This document shows, in pieces, positions 11,070 to 20,909 of a DNA stretch of 64,000 nucleotides. The DNA lies in contig JARUPY010000017.1 in assembly GCA_029817715.1 (NCBI GenBank), positions 99,947 to 163,946 on the forward strand, written 5' to 3'. The position numbers and the translations under genes were made by a program. How positions within the stretch are numbered: position 1 is the first letter of the stretch; every line of letters begins with the position of its first letter. The DNA is from Melastoma dodecandrum (taxonomy: Eukaryota; Streptophyta; Magnoliopsida; Myrtales; Melastomataceae). The notes under the pieces were generated by a model, which saw nothing but the letters and a program-made list of their open reading frames with translations, was not told the DNA's origin and did not search any database.

Positions 11070-12658
11070 TAGGGGTGAGCAAAAAATTTGGAATTCCAAA
11101 TACCGAACCAAAATTTCGGCATTTCGGTTTTTGGAATTCGGTATTCGATATTCGGTATTTGGTTCGGTTTTATGTTTATGAAAAAGTTCGGTTTTTGGAT
11201 CGGTTTCGGTAGTTGAAGAAATTTAATTCGGTATTTCAAATAATCCAAAATTTAATCGGGCTAGTTTAGTTTGGGCTTTTGGCCCGTTATCTATGGGCTT
11301 TTAACTCATCCGGTCATCCCCACGCCCCCATCCTCCGTGCCCGTCCTTCTGTTCTGTTCATCCTGGTTCGAAGTTAGGGTTTCCTTTTGCTTAATCGCGC
11401 TGGAGGAACTGCACAAGGAGCTGATTTGGCTTCTGATCGACTGCCCCAGCCATGGCTGTGAGTAATTCTTGACTTCGCTTCGCATTTTAATCGCAGCTTT
11501 GTCAGTCGTCGAGTAACCGTAGAGCGAAACCCAATCATCCCCAATCCTCGCCAGGTCCAATCGAGCGCATCTCCGACCTCTCGCAAGAAGAGAAGGATGG
11601 AGAAAGCTGATGCTAAGAGTTCGGGGGAGGCAGTGGTGGTTGATGGTGTTCGTAAACGGCGGCGCAGATCCAGATTAATCACCCCACTGGGTGATAGTCG
11701 TTGGATGACCCACAGAGAGCAATCCCATTATTACAAGACTATCAGAGAGAGTGAAATTAGTGGCTTATCCCCCTTTTCTGTTTGGGATCAACATTTTGTT
11801 TTGGTTGTATACCTGATTTGTTTGGTTTCATAGGGTTTTGATGTCCCTCACCTTCCTGGAGTCCTGTTTTTTGGCATGATCTATCCGGCTCACCATGATG
11901 AGGAGGTGGGGGAGTACACGAAATCTGCCATCAGCTTCTATAATTTGCAGGAGGTTTCTTGACTATTCGTTGCCTTGACTTGCCCCTAGTTGCCACTTCC
12001 CTCTATTTGTGATTGTTTTGGATGGCTTAATTTTGCCAGGGCACTGATTTGAAGCTGGATAAGGTTGTGAGGGCCAATCGCTGCATTACCTATCTTGGGC
12101 ACCATTACATAACATTTAAGGCTAGCGATGGTAAAGGTCATGTTCGGACATACGAAACTATGGTGTCTAATATCCCAGGAAAGCCTACATGGAGGATTTG
12201 GGAGGCAAATTTCGCGTGAAACGCCGGTCCAAACTTTCCTCGGCATAGGGTCTGTTGGGTTTAAATTGCTGATCCTTTAATTGTTTGTTTTGATGCATGT
12301 GGCCAGACAAGTATCAGGTTTGATACTTGGTTCTTATTGAAGTTCATTCTGTTTTTTTTCTTTGGCCTTATTGCTTTGCTTTATGCCACTCTGGCTTTTG
12401 GGGTCTAATAAATAATTTCATGAAAATGAAAGTGTTTTCGGTCGTGCTTATTTTCTGTCGTGTTGTTGTTTGGGCCTCCCAACTAAATATTTGGAATATC
12501 CAAATACCGAACCGAACTACCGAAATAATTTCGGTATTTCGGTATTTGGAATTTTGAAATTCGGTTCGGTATTTGGAAGACAAAAAATTAAAAGTTTGGA
12601 ATTTGGAATTTTGGAATTTGGTTTGGTTCGGTTTCGGAACACCGAATGCTCATCCCTA
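11070..12658. mobile_element. Complete non-autonomous hAT element carrying a gene fragment
   Basis: Terminal inverted repeats are TAGGGGTGAGCA at 11070-11081 and TGCTCATCCCTA at 12647-12658 (11 of 12 matching when inverted). The 8-bp target-site duplication CCTTCGTG lies at 11062-11069 and 12659-12666. An 8-bp duplication and TAGGG-type ends are hAT hallmarks. About 200 bases at each end are AT-rich subterminal sequence full of AAATACCGAACC and GGAATTTTGGAATTTGG phrases. The interior (about 11300-12420) is GC-richer and holds a multi-exon cystatin-like gene fragment, and no transposase. The layout is that of a Pack-type hAT. The relic at 3770-4945 shares its terminal region and represents a plausible source family of transposase. 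Confidence 0.9.
11597..12219 (+). pseudogene. Cystatin-like gene fragment captured inside the hAT element
   Basis: Three exons can be read: 11597 to about 11755 (start MEKADAKSSGEA, a basic RKRRRRSR stretch, ending YYKTIRESE), 11834-11953 (GFDVPHLPG to FYNLQE) and 12040-12219 (GTDLKLDKVV to WEANFA, stop). Exons 2 and 3 join in phase 0 with good GT-AG sites. They look like the plant cystatin/monellin-like fold: an SAISFYN helix end, a VVRANRCITYLG strand pair, then HHYITFKASDG and a TYETMV strand. The QxVxG inhibitory loop of true cystatins is not present. The first intron does not work in phase: every GT donor after RESE leaves one extra base relative to the acceptor at 11831-11833. This suggests decay after capture, or a truly different exon 1 end. 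About 150 aa in total. Confidence 0.6.
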
Positions 12659-12674
12659 CCTTCGTGGACTCCAT

Positions 12675-13199
12675 TAGTTTCTTGTGGGCATCAATGGAAG
12701 AGAACAAAGAATAACTCCTACTAACTACAAGATGGGAATCATAAATAGCTGATGTATCGTCCGACACGTGGATTCGAATTTCGTAAATAAATAACAAACC
12801 CTGTAAGAACCACGTGAACCTGCCAACCACCACATCTACAGCACAAACACCATGGGGGGCAGTGATATTGCAGAAACAATGCCAATTGACTTAAATTTGA
12901 CAGTACGAGAATATTTAAATAAAATTATACTCACTAAACAACAATTAGTTGTGTCATATAAGCCGACAACATATTCACTAAATAGTTAGTCTACTACTTG
13001 CCTTCTCATTACTTTGACACGCTGTAAGAAGGTTAATAGCAAAAGAAGCGGCTTTCTTATCTGATCTAACCCCTGCACAACATATTTCATAATGTTCCCT
13101 CAGAAAGCAACAGCAAGCCTATATACTAACGCTGCTTTCCGCGTACATATGGGGCCTAGTCCTTCGTAACTGCCCCTGATATGGATCGCAGAAGGAAAC
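12675..13199. other. Intergenic region upstream of the LFS-like gene
   Basis: About 525 bases between the LFS-like start codon and the stop codon of the SAWADEE homeodomain gene; both genes read leftward. It should contain the LFS promoter and the 3' UTR of the other gene. No convincing TATA box or known motif was identified, apart from AT-rich runs near 12780-12800 and 12890-12930. Confidence 0.45.
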
Positions 13200-14985
13200 C
13201 TACGACTGTCGCCAGTATAATCTCTTCAGTCGAGCCCTCTCCTGCAATTAGGGAGGATAATGAGAAACACAGGCCCGTGACTGCCTTAGCCAGGAGGAGA
13301 AGAGAGGATACGATGCGACGAATACATGCCTCACTGCTGTCCTGATCATAACGGATTAAGAAAAGACACCGGCAGCCTCTTATATCATGGACCATTCTTT
13401 GGATTTCCAAGATACAGGCATCATAGTATCTCGCCATATCCCTCCTCTCCTAGGATGTTAAAGAAAGCCTTTTCAGATGAACGGAAAGGAAACGGGAAAC
13501 GATGTTTCTAAACCATCATATCACCTGGAAGCAGAGGACGAGGTCGCCAGGTTTCACCTTCTTACAGTCTGAGTTTTCTAACGGGATTGACCGCTCTCTA
13601 ACAGATGTTTTCAAATTTACCCACTCATCTTCCTCGGACCCAAACCCAATGAATCTAATGCGAACATTCTTTATGCCATGCACATGGGGAAGTAAATTTA
13701 AGCAGCCAGGAAAAATAACAGCAGAGCTCATTGTCAAAGTTGAACGATACTTACAACATCACCATCATTGAGAAACCTGTGTGCCAGAAACATGTCGACG
13801 TCATACCTACATTAGCAGAAAAAGGTATGAGCAACAGAACATCTACGCAATACAAGTTTCATGTGCCTGCAATAATAAGGTATGACAAACAACAAAGCAG
13901 CAACAGATCTCCGATTTAAACTGACGAGAAGAAGTTAATTTTAATTGCCCCATCTTTAGATGATTTTGCCTCGAAATATGGTTGTGTGAAGTCATCTGTT
14001 TGACCTACAATAGGACAAATACTGTGTCTGAAGGCGCTGTCTTTAAGCGATGATATCCATAAATCAGCTTGGTAAATAACAACAGCACCCACAATAACTT
14101 TTAGCTGCATGACATAGCATTAGGTCATGCCAAAAGTATAACAAGTTAGGCAAACATGACAAGAGCGAACACTTCAGAGGAGAAACCAGCTCTTTACATG
14201 CGGAATCCTTAAAAGGGTACAGAAAGTGATCAACTTCTGGAAAGGGTGCGCCAAAGTCAATACATACAATGGAAGTAGGGAATTAATCATAACAGGTGTT
14301 AAAGAGAAAATATATATATATATGTTTTGAAAAGATTCTGAAGGTTGATCTGGACACTAACACTCCTCTTTCTGAGCCACGGCATAACTGTAGGCAGTGC
14401 CCCGGTTCTAGCAACCCGAATGACGAATGGAAGAGAAAAAACACACCATAGCTTGGAATCACAGAAAAAGCTCTTTTTTATGAGGATGATGAAAGAGGCC
14501 TAACCAATCCCTGAACCATAACTTTTCATCCACTAGACGGAACAATCCCTGGGCCCTCTTCTTTTCTTTTCCTGAACCAGCTTTGGATCTAGAACGGGTT
14601 AAGGGGCATAGAGAAGCACGGAAGCATTTACCACCATCCGAGGGGACAACAAGAGGGAACATAAAAGAGGACCAACGATGGTGATTTTATCCGAACCTCA
14701 TCCCACTTTATTATTGGCGTTCTAGCACGACCGGCTGACCGGCTTCATATTTCATACGTCAAGAATGAGAAAACAATCAGAATGTTTACCAGTAGAGAGA
14801 TAGATGCTAGAAATGTGAGAATCACAACATCTTAAGCGGAACACCAGGTCCTCTTACAGCAGTGGGAATAGTAGTGAAATATTCTGATGGGTAACTCACT
14901 TAAAAGACAGTGCAACCTTTTGACAAAACTCCCGGGTAACCGTTTCCTCCCCCGATTTCCCAAACAATCTCTCTAACTTATCCAC
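13200..14985 (-). CDS. SAWADEE homeodomain protein (SHH1/SHH2-like), 5' end not found
   Basis: SHH proteins bind histone H3 (K4/K9 state) through the SAWADEE domain and, for SHH1, recruit Pol IV for RNA-directed DNA methylation. Exons read leftward: 14900-14985 (VDKLERLFGKSGEETVTREF, homeodomain helix 1), 14697-14742 (RSAGRARTPIIKWDE), 13946-14004 (QTDDFTQPYFEAKSSKDGA), 13755-13806 (YDVDMFLAHRFLNDGDV), 13525-13668 (NVRIRFIGFGSEEDEWV to LVLCFQ), 13330-13449 (ERRDMARYYD to DQDSSE), 13200-13241 (ERARLKRLYWRQS, stop). The last four contain the SAWADEE core with the EEDEWV and HDIRGCRC motifs. The final intron fits only as GC-AG. The exon ending at 13946 has no GT donor, and the exon with homeodomain helix 3 (WFQN) is degenerate or missed, so the gene may be damaged. 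The first exon with the start codon was not located. Confidence 0.82.
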
Positions 14986-16004
14986 CTGATCAAACAAGAC
15001 GAAGCACGAGAGCAGATTACTGGTCAGGGAGCTGGAAAACTAGGACACACATAATCCCACTAGCACCATGAGGATGATGAAAGAGGCCTAATCATCCTAC
15101 CTCCCCAAATCTACTAAATTTCCTAGCCAAACAAAACTGGGATAAAGAGGCAAGCATTCCGAGCTCGAAATTTCTCCTTTTCGAGACTCGCTGGTACGCT
15201 ACAAATACTCATAGAAACAAGGTTTGCGCACATATCCACGATCCTCCCTCCTTCCCCGTATCGAATCCGAAAACTCCTACGTACCAGGACCGTAAGTGCT
15301 CACCGAAATCACCTCGTCATACATCATCCCACCCTACATCCATCAACCACTGGAATCTTTACAAAACAAAACAAAGTGCAGCAACACAAACTCCTCCCAA
15401 AGATGATGATGGTACACGTACCCGACAAAGTAGACCTTACCAAGAGAAAGACATTCCGCACATACACTTACAATAAACGTCGATCAGAAACGCTTATACA
15501 AAGATGATGAACCCGAAAGCCGTCCCTTTTACCTCGCCGTTAACAAACCCAGAAAAGGATTGCCTTCATCTTGGCCTCAAACGATCCATTTTTGGATTCC
15601 CCATGCGATTTGATCGGTGTCTGACCAAAACCCAGATTCGGGAAGACGCCAAAAAGTGGGGTAATAGGTGGAATTCAAAAAAGTTGAAAGGCTAAATCAC
15701 AGACACAACACCCCCCCCCCCCCTACGAGATGAGCAGACGCGGGGCCCATTCATCCCTTTTGTTGCGACACGCCAAGAGTACAAGAAACGACGAACAGGA
15801 ACCGAATTCCATCCCGAACCTTCCAAACTTTACTAAAAATTTGTGTTTAATAACAATGAATTCGGGCATACATGTTAAAGAACATTTGGATAGTTCTCGG
15901 GTTCTTGAATATACTGTACGAAATCTTTTCCCTTCATCGAATCGGCGTTTCGTCATGGCATGCCCTTTTAGGGATCCCCTACGATAAGATCATTTAATTA
16001 GCAA
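14986..16004. other. 5' region of the SAWADEE gene, no confident exon
   Basis: The missing first exon and promoter of the SAWADEE homeodomain gene should lie here on the minus strand, but no homeodomain start could be read. Features seen are a run of 13 C at 15711-15723 and a 24-bp phrase at 15065-15088 that also occurs at 14479-14502. The ORFs on either strand (15504-15695 plus, 15723-15956 minus) carry no recognisable motif. Confidence 0.45.
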
Positions 16005-16009
16005 TAAGA

Positions 16010-16262
16010 CGTAGATTTGAGAAGGAAGAGTTGTTGATGATTAGTTACAGATGAATCAGCTATTTATAGGGAGGGTCTAAGATGGATTCATTCCCCACAT
16101 TTCTAGAATTTTCCTATCTAGACTAATTCTATAACCTTCTAGACTAATCTTAAGAACCTTCTAGATTAACCTTAAAAATCTTCTACACTAATCTTAGGAG
16201 TCTTCTAGGATAATCTTAGGAACTTTCTCGAGCCCATAAGAGAGGTGTTGTTATTTCTAACA
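16010..16262 (-). repeat. 3' LTR of copia-1
   Basis: It matches 20631-20904 with scattered substitutions and small indels, for example a gap of about 20 bases near the U5 end. The terminal base at 16010 is C where the other LTR has T, so the CA end has become CG here. The shared TATTTATAGGGAGGG phrase (near 16070) contains a reverse-oriented TATAAATA that probably serves as the LTR promoter. Confidence 0.92.
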
Positions 16263-16275
16263 CTCCCCCTCAACA
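16263..16275 (-). other. Polypurine tract of copia-1
   Basis: Directly inside the 3' LTR the coding strand reads TGTTGAGGGGGAG immediately before TGTTAG. This is the position and composition of the plus-strand primer of copia elements. Confidence 0.8.
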
Positions 16276-19200
16276 CCGACTTGTTCTTCTTGTTATGCCA
16301 AGTTTTGTCCGAAACTCTTCAAGCTTGTTTGTGTTAAGTCCCTTAGTGAAGACGTCGGCTATTTGACTTTCCGTTCCAATGTATTGTAGCTTGATGTCTC
16401 CTTGTAACACCTTCTCTCGTAAGAAGTGATAGTGGACTTCTACGTGCTTAGTTCGTGCATGAAACACTGGATTTTCTGTTAGTTTGATCGCTGATCGGTT
16501 GTGGCATGATAGAAGAACTCCATCGTCAGTTTGTTGGTGAAGATCTTGCATGAGTTGCATTAGCCAAATAGCTTCTTGTGTTGCGGTTTCAGCAGCTCTA
16601 TATTCCGCTTCTGTCGTTGTGAGTGAAACTGTTGGTTGTCACTTACTGCACCATGACACTACTCCCCCCGCAATACTGAAGACGTATCCTGTCGTTGATC
16701 TTCTGGTATCACGGTCACCAGCATAGTCAGCATCACAGTATTCGACAAGTCTGCAATCCCCTTCTCTTTTATATAGCACCCCATAGTTCAACGTACCCTT
16801 AATATATCTTAGAATTCGCCGAACTGCTTCGAGGTGAGGCTTTTTTGGAGTTTGCATAAACCTACTCACCAAACTGACTGCATAAGAGATGTCCGGTCTT
16901 GTATGTGTCAGGTAGATCAGACTGCTAACCAGCTGACAGTATATTGTTGGCTCTTCAAGATCCTTGCCTTCATTTGCGCTTAGCGTTGAACTCGATATGT
17001 GTTGATATCGGCTTGCACTCTAACATCCCATATTTCTTTAGCAGCTCCCTTGCATATTTCTCTTGAGTTCGGTCAACTGAGAGTGCGGTCAACTTCTAAT
17101 CCCAAGAAGTGCGGTCAACTTCTAATCCCGCACTCTAACATGGAGTGCGGTCAACTTCTAATCCCAAGAAGTGCTTGAGTTCTCCAAGCTCCTTCATATG
17201 GAAGCGCACTGAGAGATTTTCCTTGATCTGTTTGATCTCATTGTCATTATCTCCTGTGATGATGAGATCGTCCACGTACACAAGTACTATTGCAATTTTC
17301 TCTTCTTTGAATTTGACGAAGAGGCTTGAGTCGACGACAGCGAGAGTATATCCACTCTGCACTAAGAACTCCGCAATCTTGCCGTACCAAGCTCTTGGAG
17401 CCTGCTTTAGTCCGTATAGTGCTTTCCTTAGTTTGCAGACATAGTTCGGACGATTCTTATCTGCAAACCCCTGAGGTTGTTCCATATAGATTGCTCTGTC
17501 TAACTCTCCATGTAGGAATGCATTCTTCACGTCCATCTGCCAGAGTTTCCAGGACTTACTTGCTGCTAAGGCGAGTAGAACTCTGACAGTTGTTATCTTC
17601 GCAACTGGACTGAAGGTCTCGTCGTAGTCCACGCCGTACTGTTGAGAGAATCCTCGAGCGACGAGACGAGCCTTGTATCTCTCCACTGAGTTTTCACCTT
17701 ATAGACCCACTTGCAGGATATGGGTCTTACCTTGCTAGGTTTTGGAACCAAATCCCAAGTTTGGTTTTCTTCCATTGCTCGAATCTCTTCACTCATTGCC
17801 TTTTGCCATACCTTATGCTTTGATGCTTCTTTGTAGCTTGGTCGCTCTTGTGGATCAACGTCTTCTGCAAGTGATGCATCTATGTATCTTGTTGGAGGTC
17901 TTCGTTGCCTTGTGGACCTCCTCAGTGGTGTCGTCCCGTCACCAGTTTCTTCTTCCACTACATTCTCTTCGAATGACCTCTAGTGCATTCCTGTTTGCCA
18001 AGGTCTCTCTTCTTCTATGTCATTATTCCCTGTTATAGTGGGCCCTTCATCAGTCTCTTCAATGGTTGGTTTTAGGGTTACTTGCTCTCCCTGCTTCAAT
18101 TGAGCTTCTTCTTCTGGTTCCTTTGAAGGCACCTACCAGGAAGTTGCTTCATCAAAGACGACGTTCCAGGATACAGTGCACTTGTTAGTCATAGGATCGC
18201 AGCATCTCCATCCTTTTCTCTCTGTGTCATATCCTACGAAGATACACTTGGTCGCCTTCTTATCGAACTTACTTCGTAGGTGGTTAGGGATGAACACATA
18301 ACAAACACACCCAAAGACTCGAAAGTGGCTCACTGTAGGCTTCATATTCCATAGTAGCTCGAATGGTGTCTTGAAGTCAAGGCGGTCTTGCGGTAGCCTA
18401 TTTGCAACATCTACAGCTGTCTTCATGCACTCTGCCCAATATCTTCCCGGGACATTTCTGGCATGCAACATACTTCTGCATACTTCTGCAAGATGCCTGT
18501 TTTTTCTTTCTGCCACACCATTCTGTTGGGGCGTGTGGGGACAAGTCAATTGTCGTCTTATCTTGTTCTCTTTTAGGTATTCTGCAAATTCCCTAGAGGT
18601 ATATTCCCCCCCGTTGTCAGTACGTAGGCACTTTACCTTTGTCTGCAAATCGCTCTCTGCCTTGATCTTGAACTCTCTGAATTTTTATAGGACTTCTGAC
18701 TTCTCCTTCATAAAGTTTACCCAGACATACCTGGAGTAGTCATCAATGAAAGTCACCATGTATTTGCAGCCACCAACTGATGGATGCTTCACTAGACCGA
18801 ACACATCAGAGTGGATTAGCTAGAGTGGTTCATCTGCCCTGTACTTGGACTCTTCATAAGATAGCTGGTGTGATTTACCATACTGATAGCTTGAACAAAC
18901 ATTGTCGACATTCACTTCCAATTGTGGAAGGCCCTTCAGCATCTCCTCGTTCATCATTACCTTCAACTTGTGGTAGCCAACGTGCCCAAGCCTCTCATGC
19001 CAGAGATCCGCTGTCTCGTTCTTCTTACTTTATCTACGTATGCAGATTCTGCAGACATGACGTAGATAGAGTTGACCTTCCGCCCTTCCATGAACGGTGT
19101 CCCTGAAAACTTCAACTCACGGTAAACCTTCACATCTTCTAGCCCAAACACCACGAAGTTGCCTGGGGCTGGCAGTTGGGCTACTGACAAAAGATTCTTC

Positions 19201-19430
19201 TTTATTCCAGGAACATGATAAACTCCTTATAGTTGCACCTTGTTGGAACTGTCATCGGTGGCTATAATAGTCTTCCCGACATGGGCAATGGGCAGTCTAG
19301 AGTTGTTGGCGGTGACGACGACTCGCTGTCCTTTGTATTCCGACAACTCTTGCAACTTCTCTTGGTCACCCGTTATATGGTTGAGCACCCAGAGTCAAAA
19401 ATCCAATTCTCTGTATAGTCCACAGAGTTA
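16270..19430 (-). pseudogene. copia-1 pol remnant (PR, INT, RT, RNase H)
   Basis: Pieces in order leftward: protease (FDSGCS near 19400), GAG-pre-integrase zone (18963-19190), integrase core and C-terminal part (18133-18648, with the TPQQNGVAERKNRHLAEVCR box and FRVFGCVCYVF), linker (17593-17958), RT (17135-17686, with [16 protein letters not shown] and intact YVDD) and RNase H (16270-16872, with YCDADYAGD and ADVFTKGLN). Stops and frame changes separate them. Between RT and RNase H, at 17083-17165, the sequence is replaced by three copies of a 21-bp phrase, which breaks the polyprotein. Confidence 0.92.
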
Positions 19431-19560
19431 TTGTTGACGACTGTAAGAGCCTGGTCTTCTGACGGCTGCTTTTCTTCTAGCAAGGCGAGGGATGCTTCTA
19501 GATTCCACTCTTCTTCGGATTCATTTCCGTCTTGACTTCTTGATGTGGCAGCTTTTCCTT

Positions 19561-20629
19561 CTACATTATTTTTCTTGAACCAGCAGTCTCGGGCGTAATG
19601 CCCCTTCCTACCACAATTGAAGCATTCCTCATTTTTCTGTTGAGTTGGCCTTCCTTATCTCCTTTGTTCTTGTGGTCGAATATGTTTTTGCTACTCACGT
19701 CGACCGTTTTTGCCACCTCGAGGGAAGCTTTTCTCACCATCTTTAGCAAACCCTTTATATTTTCTTCCCTTGTTACTGTATAACGCTTCTTCCTCATTTT
19801 TCAAAGTCACGCCAGCCAACTGTTTCGCCATCGTCTCCTGATTAGCTAGTAAATTTTCTAAATCCTCTAACGACGGCGGCGTGGGCCATCCTTGCACCGC
19901 CGCAATAAATCCCCTATATTCTGGCCTTAAGCCATGGATAATAATCCTCCTCATTCTATCATCGCTAATCTTGGATCCTGGGTCTAACTCTGATATCTCC
20001 CGGCAGATAGACTTTACTTTTGTAAAGAATTGATTAATTCCTAAATCTCCTTGTCTAACTGCCAACAAATCGTTCTCTAGCAACTGTAGCCTCATGTGAT
20101 TCTTCTTTGAGAACCTAGTCGCTAGTATATCCCATGCATCCTTTGGGGTAGTGGCGCACCTTATATGCTCCAGCATTTCCTCCTCTATGGTAGTTTTAAT
20201 GGCGAACATGGCCTTCCCTGCCTTAATCCGCTATTTTCTCAAAGCGGCATCATCCTCTTTCGGTGGGGTCGTCTCACTTCCACCAATGATCTCCCAGAGA
20301 TCTTGGCCTTGGAGATATGACTGCATATACTTCTTCCACGTGCTATAATTTTGATTATTTAGTTTTTTTAGCATGCCGACGGTATTAAACTCCGCCATAC
20401 CGAATTTATCTTCTAGAAGCGTAGCCTGGTCCCCGACATATGCCTGACGCAATTCCAAATTGCAGCTTCCTTGACAGAATTTCGGTAGTACCTCCGCTGA
20501 ACTTCGGCGGATTCTCTGCTGGACTTTTGCAAAACATTCGCTACAATTTGGCAGATTCTCCGCTGGACTTCGGCAGAACTTCCGCTGGACCTTGACGCTT
20601 GGACCCCAATCGCCTGGCTCTGATAGCAA
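19561..20629 (-). pseudogene. copia-1 gag remnant
   Basis: The start is MAEFNTVGMLKKLNNQNYST near 20400. A UBN2-type capsid follows (19691-20209) with the typical RGLRPEYRGFIAAVQGWPTP segment, and then a zinc-knuckle region (19561-19797). Stops at about 20231 and a frame change near 19690 break it. The leader at 20470-20620 contains imperfect tandem copies of a TTCTCCGCTGGACTTCGGCA phrase, which gives the upstream frame a repetitive translation. Confidence 0.88.
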
Positions 20630-20630
20630 A
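20612..20630 (-). other. Primer binding site of copia-1 (iMet tRNA type)
   Basis: Immediately inside the 5' LTR the coding strand reads TGCTATCAGAGCCAGG after a short TT spacer. The usual plant copia primer site, complementary to the 3' end of initiator Met tRNA, is TGGTATCAGAGC. One mismatch (G to C at the third base) is present. Confidence 0.82.
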
Positions 20631-20904
20631 TGTAGAGTTGAGAAGGAATGATTTGAGAAGGAAGAGTTTTATTCGTTGAGGATTAGTTACAAATGAATCA
20701 GCTATTTATAGGGAGGGTCTAAGATGGATTCATTCTCCACCTTTCTAGAACTTTCCTATCTAAACTAATCCTATAACCTTCTAGACTAATCTTAAGAACC
20801 TTCTAGATTAACCTTAAGAACTTTCTACACTAATCTTAGGAGTCTTCTTGGATAATCTTAGGAACTTTCTCGAGCCCATAAGAGAGGTGTTGTTATTTCT
20901 AACA
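20631..20904 (-). repeat. 5' LTR of copia-1
   Basis: It carries TG...CA ends on the coding strand, is flanked by TAAGA on the outside and by the primer site on the inside. It is about 20 bp longer than the 3' LTR because of an extra AATGATTTGAGAAGG-type duplication near the U5 end. Confidence 0.93.
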
Positions 20905-20909
20905 TAAGA

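Larger units (their letters stand above)
10490..12674 (-). pseudogene. Lachrymatory-factor-synthase-like (Bet v1/START) gene, disrupted
   Basis: The product is a small lipid- or ligand-binding fold protein of the polyketide cyclase/START superfamily, like the LFS-like proteins of dicots. Seen: WEAKVSTKITKASADQIW, then FFNLHKWFPGLPTCYGIHG, then CVRYCAGFS and VLEWSFAVDPVEGW, in the family order. Length would be about 195 aa, slightly longer than usual, with an unfamiliar Cys-rich tail after MARKMEAA. The start codon is at 12672-12674. Five codons (MESTK) follow, and then the reading frame is cut by the 1589-bp hAT element at 11070-12658. The frame resumes at 11069. Removing the element and one copy of the 8-bp duplication restores MESTKALTRWEAKV. 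As it stands the gene should be inactive, unless transcription starts inside the element or the element excises. Confidence 0.85.
16010..20904 (-). mobile_element. Complete but decayed Ty1/copia retrotransposon (copia-1)
   Basis: Both LTRs, primer site, polypurine tract and internal gag-pol order are present. The 5-bp duplication TAAGA lies at 16005-16009 and 20905-20909. LTRs are 16010-16262 (3' LTR, 253 bp) and 20631-20904 (5' LTR, 274 bp) and begin TGTTAGAAATAACAACACC on the coding strand. The internal region reads gag, protease, integrase, RT, RNase H, leftward. It is interrupted by many stops and shifts, so it is non-autonomous. Its coding region is close to that of the element at 59.6-64 kb. 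It is inserted upstream of the SAWADEE gene. Confidence 0.93.

Noticed and set aside
14459..14662. Minus-strand frame with LWFRDW as homeodomain helix 3 of the SAWADEE gene
   Set aside because: Spacing and residues do not fit WFQN and no clean splice junction to the exon at 14697 was found; kept only as a possible degenerate exon.
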